Shown: piece after piece, positions 16,258-21,898 of the stretch | How positions within the stretch are numbered: the stretch's first letter is position 1 | Layout of the letters: each line of letters begins with the position of its first letter | The notes under the pieces: generated by a model | Database searches by the model: none | What the model saw: the letters and a program-made list of their open reading frames with translations, nothing else | Told to the model about the DNA's origin: nothing | Made by a program: the position numbers and the translations under genes | Source: CBDHHC01 sp050633205 | GTDB taxonomy: Bacteria; Pseudomonadota; Alphaproteobacteria; Rhizobiales; CBDHHC01 | DNA length: 21,898 bases | Direction: 5' to 3' | Assembly (NCBI GenBank): GCA_050633205.1 | Contig: JBOEGA010000193.1 | Location: forward strand, 1-21,898

Positions 16258-16953
16258 TCAGTCTTCTTTCCGGGCATTATACAAGCTCGCGATATTGACA
16301 ATAGCAGCTCTTAAATGGCGACTAAGAACACGGGAAGCTTTTTCCTTATTTCTCTCTCTAAGTCCCTCAACAATTTCGGAGTGATCTTTTTGAGTAGATA
16401 CGCGTTTAATACGTTTTCTGGATGAAATAAAACGTGCACGCCAAAGACGGGTATTATACTGTTTATGTGTTTTAATAAGAGGTGCATTTTTTGTTGATGC
16501 AACTATAGCTTCATGAAAGGCCATATCAAGATTGAAAAAATCAAGAGCCTCGGCAGTTTCCGATGTATCTATCATTTCCTGATTCATCTTTTCAATCTGC
16601 ATGAACTCTTCTTCACTCATTTCATCACATGCTATTTCGCCAGCAAGCGCTTCTAAAGCACTTTGAACCAATAGCAGGTGTGTAACGCTTTCAAGAGATG
16701 GGTCAGTGACGGTGGGGCTGCGAGCAGGGGACATTGAAATAAGCCCTTCTCCTTCAAGAATGAGCAATGCCTCCCTCAGAGGCGTACGGCTAACACCCAA
16801 TGCAGAAGCTGTTTCCCTTTCTGAAATATTACTACCAGGACTCAATTCCCCAAGCAATATTTGATTTCTGATAACATCGGCAATTTGGTCTCCGAGTCTC
16901 TTGCGCATAAGAGGTGTGCCAGTACCGACACTATCTTGTATCTTAGTATTCAT
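16258..16953 (-). CDS. GntR-family transcriptional regulator, FadR/FCD subfamily
   Basis: This 231-residue regulator has an N-terminal winged helix-turn-helix (about 15-80, recognition region SERETASALGVSRTPLREAL). The C-terminal all-helical FCD domain (about 88-220) keeps candidate metal or ligand residues Asp143, His147, His191 and His213. FCD-type GntR proteins usually bind an organic or sugar acid and release palindromic operators. It is the only regulator in the window and is divergent from the FAH-fold/aldehyde dehydrogenase operon. Three copies of a TGGTATACCA operator array precede the three plus-strand operons, so it is very probably the repressor of the whole cluster, induced by a pathway acid. 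No TGGTATACCA lies close to its own start; module 3 is about 200 bases away. Its ribosome binding site is weak. Confidence 0.9.
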   Translation of the reverse strand: MNTKIQDSVGTGTPLMRKRLGDQIADVIRNQILLGELSPGSNISERETASALGVSRTPLREALLILEGEGLISMSPARSPTVTDPSLESVTHLLLVQSALEALAGEIACDEMSEEEFMQIEKMNQEMIDTSETAEALDFFNLDMAFHEAIVASTKNAPLIKTHKQYNTRLWRARFISSRKRIKRVSTQKDHSEIVEGLRERNKEKASRVLSRHLRAAIVNIASLYNARKED

Positions 16954-17147
16954 ATTTAAATCATCTAATTTCGTTTGGGAAACAGCTTGTTGTATTGCTG
17001 CCTGGTTTTAAGTTTCATGAATATTGGCTTCTTACTTACAGAGCCTGACACAACAAGGGTACCACAGACAGGCGTTTGATAAAGCAAGGGTGCAAATCGG
17101 ATTAAGAACATATTATTCCAATGTTATCGTGTCTGAATTGCATAAAA
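16954..17147. other. Intergenic stretch upstream of the regulator gene
   Basis: Between the regulator start and operator module 3 I see no gene, no RNA gene and no TGGTATACCA site. A GGGTACCAC sequence near 17058 is only loosely similar to half an operator. The regulator's own promoter must lie here or in the adjacent module, but no clear -35/-10 pair was found. Confidence 0.4.
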
Positions 17148-17247
17148 AAAGCGCTTTCTCATAGGTCATTAGTATAACCCATTTTATCGAGAAATCAAAT
17201 GCTACTTAGTATACCATTGATTCATTATATGGTATACCATATACCAT
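17148..17247 (+). promoter_or_regulatory. Operator module 3 (three GntR-type palindromes) between the regulator and the FAH-fold dehydratase
   Basis: The sites are TAGTATAACC at 17170-17179 (degenerate), TAGTATACCA at 17207-17216 (one mismatch from perfect) and TGGTATACCA at 17230-17239 (perfect, inside ATATGGTATACCATAT). Centre spacings are 37 and 23 bp, as in module 1. The module sits in the divergent gap and could control both the regulator and the downstream two-gene operon. Its orientation relative to the plus-strand operon is the same as in the other two modules. Confidence 0.8.
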
Positions 17248-17464
17248 ATAATGTCGTAGGGCGGGCTAGCTAACAAAGTATCCTTATAACCTTATATAAG
17301 GACCCTGCCTTGTCTAAGTGAAATAACCTACGTGAACAAACTTCTCTCAATAGGGCAGGTGTTGCAGTTTTGACCGTAGACTCGACTATATACTGGAAAC
17401 GTGGTGATAAGTTTAAAAGATAAAAAAGTCTTTATGCTTTTTGCCTGATACAAGGATAGTACCG
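17248..17464 (+). promoter_or_regulatory. 5' leader of the dehydratase/aldehyde dehydrogenase operon with hairpin
   Basis: An 8-bp perfect stem TCCTTATA/TATAAGGA lies at 17281-17288 and 17295-17302 with a 6-base loop. No T run follows. The remainder holds no gene. The start codon of the next gene is placed at ATG 17465, after AAGGA at 17452-17456, rather than at an in-frame TTG at 17441 that has no ribosome binding site. Confidence 0.35.
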
Positions 17465-18646
17465 ATGGGAACGTTAAATCTACAAACCTCCGAAGTCTTA
17501 CCGAAAGATATACAAAATGCGAAACTTATCGGGCGCATCTGGGCCCCGGAACTTGGAGGACCATCAGTCGTCACCATTCGGGAAAATGATGTAATTGATA
17601 TTACGACATCACAGTTTTCTACCGTGCGAGATTATTGTGAACTTTCGAATCCTGTTGAAGTCATTGATGACACAGAAGGTAAAGTAATTTGCAGTGTTGA
17701 TCAGCTTATTAAAAACAGCTCCGAAGAAGACAGAAATATCAAGCTGCCCTGGCTCATATCTCCGGTAGATTTGCAAGCAATAAAAGCGTCCGGTGTGACC
17801 TTTGTTGTTAGTCTGCTTGAACGTGTTATTGAAGAACAGGCAATGGGAGATTCAAAAAAAGCCTTCAGTATCCGAGAAGATATTCAGGACATTATCGGCT
17901 CAGATTTATCCATGATTAAACCCGGTTCGGATGAAGCTGCCAAACTGAAAGAAGAACTTACGTCCCGCGGTGTCTGGTCCCAGTATCTGGAGGTTGGTAT
18001 TGGACCTGATGCCGAGATATTTACAAAAGCACAAGTGCTTTCGACTGTTGGCTGCGGAGCCAATATTGGCGTTCATCCCGATTCAGGCTGGAATAACCCA
18101 GAACCGGAAGTTGTCATTATCGCAAACAGTTCCGGTACCATTGTTGGGAGTTCATTGGGAAATGATGTCAATCTGAGAGATATCGAAGGACGCTCAGCTC
18201 TTCTTCTTGGTAAAGCAAAAGATAATAATGCATCAGCTGCTATAGGCCCGTTTATACGTCTATTCGATAGTGAGTTCAGCCTTGAGGATGTCAAGCGTTT
18301 GCGTATTGGCGTGGAGGTTCAAGGTGAAGATGGTTTTAGCCTGATTGATCACAGCTCTATGTCTGAAATCAGCAGGACGCCTGAAAGCCTTGTGTCAGCA
18401 ACCTGTTCAGAACATCACCAATACCCTGATGGCTTTGCTTTATACCTCGGGACAATGTTCGCCCCAACAAAAGACCGTGGTGCACCAGGCAAGGGGTTTA
18501 CTCATGTTTCCGGCGATATTGTAACAATACACAATGATAGACTTGGTAAACTCATCAATACTGTTCGCCCAACAAGTCAATGCAATCCATGGGTATTTGG
18601 CACTCGCGCACTTATCACTAATCTGGCAGGCAGAGGATTGCTTTAG
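17465..18646 (+). CDS. FAH-superfamily (AraD1-like) 2-keto-3-deoxy sugar-acid dehydratase
   Basis: This 393-residue protein belongs to the fumarylacetoacetate hydrolase fold family. The N-terminal part (about 1-150) has GRIWAPELGGPSVVTIRENDVIDIT. The catalytic FAH part (about 170-390) has AQVLSTVGCGANIGVHPDSGWNNPEPEVVIIANSSG, containing acidic residues in the metal-site region, and ends with the conserved NPWVFGTRALITNLAGRGLL block. Related FAH-fold enzymes dehydrate 2-keto-3-deoxy-pentonates to 2-oxoglutarate semialdehyde (EC 4.2.1.141 type). The gene directly downstream, 25 bases away, encodes the dehydrogenase for that semialdehyde, which strongly supports this role over hydrolase or isomerase alternatives. 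ATG 17465 is chosen for its AAGGA site. It is preceded by operator module 3, so it should be induced with the transporters. Confidence 0.83.
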   Translation: MGTLNLQTSEVLPKDIQNAKLIGRIWAPELGGPSVVTIRENDVIDITTSQFSTVRDYCELSNPVEVIDDTEGKVICSVDQLIKNSSEEDRNIKLPWLISPVDLQAIKASGVTFVVSLLERVIEEQAMGDSKKAFSIREDIQDIIGSDLSMIKPGSDEAAKLKEELTSRGVWSQYLEVGIGPDAEIFTKAQVLSTVGCGANIGVHPDSGWNNPEPEVVIIANSSGTIVGSSLGNDVNLRDIEGRSALLLGKAKDNNASAAIGPFIRLFDSEFSLEDVKRLRIGVEVQGEDGFSLIDHSSMSEISRTPESLVSATCSEHHQYPDGFALYLGTMFAPTKDRGAPGKGFTHVSGDIVTIHNDRLGKLINTVRPTSQCNPWVFGTRALITNLAGRGLL

Positions 18647-18671
18647 TTTCCAGTTAATAAAAGGGTAATCA

Positions 18672-20183
18672 ATGCTTACAGGTAAAAACCTCATTAATGG
18701 TCAATGGGTAACAAGTGATATGGTTGAAAAAAGCGAAGATCTGGAAGGATTTGCTTTTTATCAGGCGACGGAAGCCCAGGTTGCAGAGGCAGCAAATGCA
18801 GCACGGTCTGCTTTTAGAGAGTATGCAGTCAAATCAGTTTCCCAAAGGGCTGAGTTTCTCAGGATGATAGCCGAGCAAATTCATTTACGCGGGGCGGAAA
18901 TCAATCAACTGGGCATGAAGGAAACCGGACTTCCTGAAGCAAGGCTGAATGGTGAAAGAGGGCGTACAGTTGGTCAACTGAAGATGTTTGCTGATCTGAT
19001 CGAAAAAGATGATTTTCCTGATGTAAGATTTGATAGAGCCCTTCCTGACAGACAACCTCTTCCACGCGCTGACCTAAGATTAACATACAGGCCTATAGGC
19101 CCTGTTGTTGTTTTTGGTGCTTCTAACTTTCCCCTTGCTTTTTCAACTGCGGGTGGTGATACGGCATCCGCATTAGCTGCGGGATGTCCAGTTATTGTTA
19201 AAGGACATCACGCGCATGCAGGTACTGCCGAAATCGTTGCACAAGCTGTATTTTCAGCATCAGAGAAATGCGGAATGCCAAAGGGGGGATTCCAGATTCT
19301 ACAAGGCCCGGGTAGACTGGTAGGTTCGGCGTTGGTACAACAACCTGAAATTTGCGCTGTCGGTTTTACAGGTTCTACTGCAGGTGGTCGTGCACTTTTT
19401 GATTTATGTACACAACGCTCGAAACCCATCCCATTCTATGGGGAGTTGGGCAGTGTAAACCCTGTGTTTCTGCTTCCAAATGCTTTGAGCACAAGAGCGG
19501 AAGAAATCGGTAAAGGCTGGGCTGCTTCCCTGACTATGGGAGCCGGGCAGTTTTGTACAAACCCAGGGATTGTTATTGCCGTAAAAGGTAATGACCTTAC
19601 AGAATTTGAAAAAGCTGCAGTTACAGCCCTAAAAGACGTTTCTGAGCAGAAAATGTTGACCGACCAAATTCACAGCACCTACATAGATGGTGTAAAGGCT
19701 CTTGGTAAGCTAATGGTGGAGATCGGTTCATGCGAAAACGCCGTCGGCAAGAGAAGTGCATTGCCAGCAGTCTTTAAAGTTGAGGCAAAGAAGTGGATGG
19801 AAACCCCTCAATTGCATGAAGAGGTTTTTGGTGCGGCAGGTATTCTAGTTGAATGTGAGACACTGGATCAGATGCTGGATTTGTCAGAAACTCTCGACGG
19901 ACAATTAACTGCAACGATGCATCTGGAACAGGCTGATATGGAATTTGCTTCCAAGTTAGCAATTGTACTTGAAGAAAAAGCTGGTCGCCTGTTGTGTAAT
20001 GGTTTTCCAACAGGAGTAGAGGTATGCAGTGCGATGATGCATGGAGGTCCATACCCGGCAAGTACAGACGTACGCTCAACATCTGTTGGAACGTTAGCAA
20101 TCAATCGCTTTCTTAGGCCTGTGTGCTATCAAGATTTCCCGCAAGATCTGCTTCATACTGAATTGAGGGGTCTGGACCTGTGA
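18672..20183 (+). CDS. Aldehyde dehydrogenase, probable 2-oxoglutarate semialdehyde dehydrogenase
   Basis: This 503-residue NAD(P)-dependent aldehyde dehydrogenase is cytoplasmic. The visible active-site set is Asn152 in FGASNFPLAF, Lys177 in VIVKGHH, Glu258 in GELGSVNPVF and the nucleophile Cys295 in GAGQFCTNPG. The ASNFPLAFSTAGGDTASALAAGCPV block and the ELGSVNP and GQFCTNPG variants are characteristic of the 2-oxoglutarate (alpha-ketoglutaric) semialdehyde dehydrogenase group (EC 1.2.1.26). Placed right after an FAH-fold dehydratase, it should carry out the last step, giving 2-oxoglutarate for the TCA cycle. Length is normal. The ribosome binding site is AAGGG before ATG 18672. The 177-base gap after it shows no clear terminator. 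Confidence 0.9.
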   Translation: MLTGKNLINGQWVTSDMVEKSEDLEGFAFYQATEAQVAEAANAARSAFREYAVKSVSQRAEFLRMIAEQIHLRGAEINQLGMKETGLPEARLNGERGRTVGQLKMFADLIEKDDFPDVRFDRALPDRQPLPRADLRLTYRPIGPVVVFGASNFPLAFSTAGGDTASALAAGCPVIVKGHHAHAGTAEIVAQAVFSASEKCGMPKGGFQILQGPGRLVGSALVQQPEICAVGFTGSTAGGRALFDLCTQRSKPIPFYGELGSVNPVFLLPNALSTRAEEIGKGWAASLTMGAGQFCTNPGIVIAVKGNDLTEFEKAAVTALKDVSEQKMLTDQIHSTYIDGVKALGKLMVEIGSCENAVGKRSALPAVFKVEAKKWMETPQLHEEVFGAAGILVECETLDQMLDLSETLDGQLTATMHLEQADMEFASKLAIVLEEKAGRLLCNGFPTGVEVCSAMMHGGPYPASTDVRSTSVGTLAINRFLRPVCYQDFPQDLLHTELRGLDL

Positions 20184-20360
20184 AGCTCCCCTCTTCTTCA
20201 TCAGTGAGGCTTTCTTCCTTTGAGTTTATTGATTGTTATCATTCGACACATGGATATAGCTGTTGTTTCTGGGGCGGGGTATTTTCAAACTTTAAAGCGC
20301 GGCTAATGGAATAAAAATTTCCGACAAATGAATCTGCTTAAACACGACACGCTCTAACGA

Positions 20361-21898
20361 CTACTTAAACTCATCCACTTCTTCTTCTGTCCAAAAGCCG
20401 ACAAGAATACCTTTGTCAATAGCCCGGCGTTTTGAAGTACAGGTTATATGATCATCTCCGACCGTAATTCTCTGGCGTTGTCGGCGCGACCATTCAAATA
20501 TAGCTTCAGATAGATAATCTCTGATTTCTTCAAAATCCGACCTGCTACCGAGATCTATCAGTTCGTCAGGGTCTTCCTGAAGATTAAGTAACATAGGACG
20601 AAAATTTTCAGCATGCACATACTTCCATTGTCCATCTGTAACCATTATGAGCCGGCTATCATTGGCTCCTGTACCAAGTTCTTTTCGAACTGATGTCATA
20701 GAGTAATCATATTCGCTGAAAGCAAAATTTCTCAATTTACCTTTTGATTGTCCATGCAAAAGTGGCATAAGAGATTTTCCCTCAATTTTATGAGGAACAG
20801 CTGAACCTCCAAAAGATTCAATAAATGTGGGAACAAGATCTATAGCTTCTACAAGATCGTTAGAAACTGTGCCTCTCGTCAGATCTGCCTGAGTGCGTGG
20901 ATCATAAATTATCAGCGGAACCCGAACAGACGGTTCATGGAAAAGATCCTTCTCACCCAGCCAATGGTCTCCAAGATAATCTCCATGATCCGAAGTGAAA
21001 ATAATCATGGTTTTATCCATCAGGTCCCGTTCCTGTAAGAAGCTGAAAAGGCGACCCATCTGATCATCAATTTGCTTTATCAACCCCATATATGCGGGCA
21101 GGACAGTATTTCGAACTTCATCTCTTGAAAAGGACTTTCCAGCTTTGGAATTCGTAAAAGCCTTATAAACCGGATGGGGGTTCCTGAGTTCATCCTCAGA
21201 CCTCACGGGAGGTAGCCAGGTATCCGGGCCATACATGTTATGGTATGGTGCTGGCACAATATAAGGCCAGTGAGGTTTAATAAACGACAAGTGGCATAAC
21301 CAGGGTGAGTCGGTTTTCCTGCTATCTATGAAATCCATAAAACGGGATGTCAGATAAGGGGTCTCACTGTCCTCTTCTGCAATGTTGGCGGGGTGACTAG
21401 AGTATTTCAAGAACCAACCAAGCCCAATCTTATCATCATTTACTTTAACCCCGTTAGCCCTGGTATTCCAAGGATTTGGATCTGCATATCCCTTTTCCTG
21501 CAGGTAATCATTGTATCGTGGACTGGGAGCATAATTTCCGTCCGGGTGTAAACCGTCATCCCGTTCAAAAACATCAAAGCCGCATTCTGCAAGGCGGTTC
21601 CCGATGATTGTATCTTCATCAATGCCGTAGCGCTCCATCCCTTCCTTGTCGGCTTTCATATGTGTCTTTCCAATAAGAACTGTATCCACACCGAGCGGAC
21701 GTAAATGATCCCCCAGTGTCAATTCTCCAACTTTTAGTGGAAAGTCATTCCAGGTGCTGCCATGTGATATTACATATCGACCTGTATAGAAACTCATCCT
21801 GCTCGGACCGCATATGGGAGATTGCACATAGGCCTTGTTAAAACGCACACCCTGGCTGGCAAGCCAGTCTATATTAGGAGTGTGAAGGTGCGGGTGTC
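20361..21898 (-). CDS. Sulfatase (formylglycine-dependent, S1 family), N-terminus beyond the window
   Basis: The gene runs off the right edge. The frame continues upstream of the GTG at 21848 through HTPNIDWLASQGV to the window end, so that GTG is internal. At least 511 residues are visible. The maturation motif CGPSR (Cys codon 21810-21812) in SPICGPSRMSFYTGRY is the C-x-P-S-R signature whose Cys is oxidised to formylglycine. Metal-site and substrate-side elements FIKPHWPY and FTSDHGDYLGDHWLGEKD follow. The C-terminal part (LLNLQEDPDELIDLGS) is typical. It could hydrolyse sulfate esters of algal polysaccharide fragments, choline sulfate or related esters. Phosphonate monoester hydrolases share this fold and are not fully excluded. 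It is oriented against the rest and has no operator module visible at its 3' side; its promoter is outside. Confidence 0.9.
   Translation of the reverse strand, partial: HPHLHTPNIDWLASQGVRFNKAYVQSPICGPSRMSFYTGRYVISHGSTWNDFPLKVGELTLGDHLRPLGVDTVLIGKTHMKADKEGMERYGIDEDTIIGNRLAECGFDVFERDDGLHPDGNYAPSPRYNDYLQEKGYADPNPWNTRANGVKVNDDKIGLGWFLKYSSHPANIAEEDSETPYLTSRFMDFIDSRKTDSPWLCHLSFIKPHWPYIVPAPYHNMYGPDTWLPPVRSEDELRNPHPVYKAFTNSKAGKSFSRDEVRNTVLPAYMGLIKQIDDQMGRLFSFLQERDLMDKTMIIFTSDHGDYLGDHWLGEKDLFHEPSVRVPLIIYDPRTQADLTRGTVSNDLVEAIDLVPTFIESFGGSAVPHKIEGKSLMPLLHGQSKGKLRNFAFSEYDYSMTSVRKELGTGANDSRLIMVTDGQWKYVHAENFRPMLLNLQEDPDELIDLGSRSDFEEIRDYLSEAIFEWSRRQRQRITVGDDHITCTSKRRAIDKGILVGFWTEEEVDEFK

Noticed and set aside
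17441..17464. TTG start for the FAH-fold dehydratase
   Set aside because: ATG 17465 has AAGGA eight bases upstream; the TTG has no comparable site.
21848..21848. GTG at 21848 as the sulfatase start
   Set aside because: The frame continues upstream with conserved sulfatase sequence (TPNIDWLASQG) to the window edge, so the gene is cut by the window.

Overview
This 21.9 kb window looks like a carbohydrate and sugar-acid catabolism locus from a moderately low-GC alphaproteobacterium, probably marine. The assignment is an inference. It rests on the mix of a TRAP transporter, a ribose-type ABC importer, IlvD/Edd and UxaA dehydratases, a fumarylacetoacetase-fold dehydratase with 2-oxoglutarate semialdehyde dehydrogenase, a FadR-type GntR regulator and a formylglycine sulfatase. 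Two unresolved bases (9598-9599) and a one-base frameshift at a T run (6883-6888) suggest draft-quality sequence.

Layout. The left edge (74-118, minus) carries the 3' half of a tRNA-Arg-like gene, a typical scar of an integrated island. Next comes a mostly non-coding stretch with a long inverted repeat and a first operator module. A plus-strand operon (947-7711) encodes a sugar ABC importer (binding protein, double ATPase, two different permeases), a decayed aldo/keto reductase, a short-chain dehydrogenase and a frameshifted D-2-hydroxyacid dehydrogenase. It ends at a clear intrinsic terminator (7710-7751). Two minus-strand genes converge on that terminator: a UxaA/GarD-type dehydratase and a beta-hydroxyacid dehydrogenase of the GarR/YihU superfamily. 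A second operator module then precedes a plus-strand operon for a tripartite TRAP transporter (DctP, DctQ, DctM) and an IlvD/Edd sugar-acid dehydratase. A minus-strand GntR/FadR-type regulator follows. A third operator module precedes a two-gene plus-strand operon: an AraD1-like 2-keto-3-deoxy-sugar-acid dehydratase and a 2-oxoglutarate semialdehyde dehydrogenase. The right edge is a minus-strand sulfatase cut by the window end.

How the parts fit (inference from families). A sugar enters by the ABC importer and a sugar acid by the TRAP system. The short-chain dehydrogenase oxidises a sugar or sugar acid. The IlvD/Edd and/or UxaA-type enzymes dehydrate it to a 2-keto-3-deoxy acid. The FAH-fold enzyme removes a second water to give 2-oxoglutarate semialdehyde, and the aldehyde dehydrogenase yields 2-oxoglutarate, a Weimberg-type route. 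No lactonase, sugar kinase or aldolase is visible.

The most striking feature is a set of three closely similar modules of about 99 bp (516-614, 10591-10689, 17148-17247), one before each of the three plus-strand operons. Each holds three operator-like palindromes related to TGGTATACCA with fixed spacing (36-37 and 23 bp). They are the likely binding array of the local GntR regulator and tie the whole cluster into one regulon.
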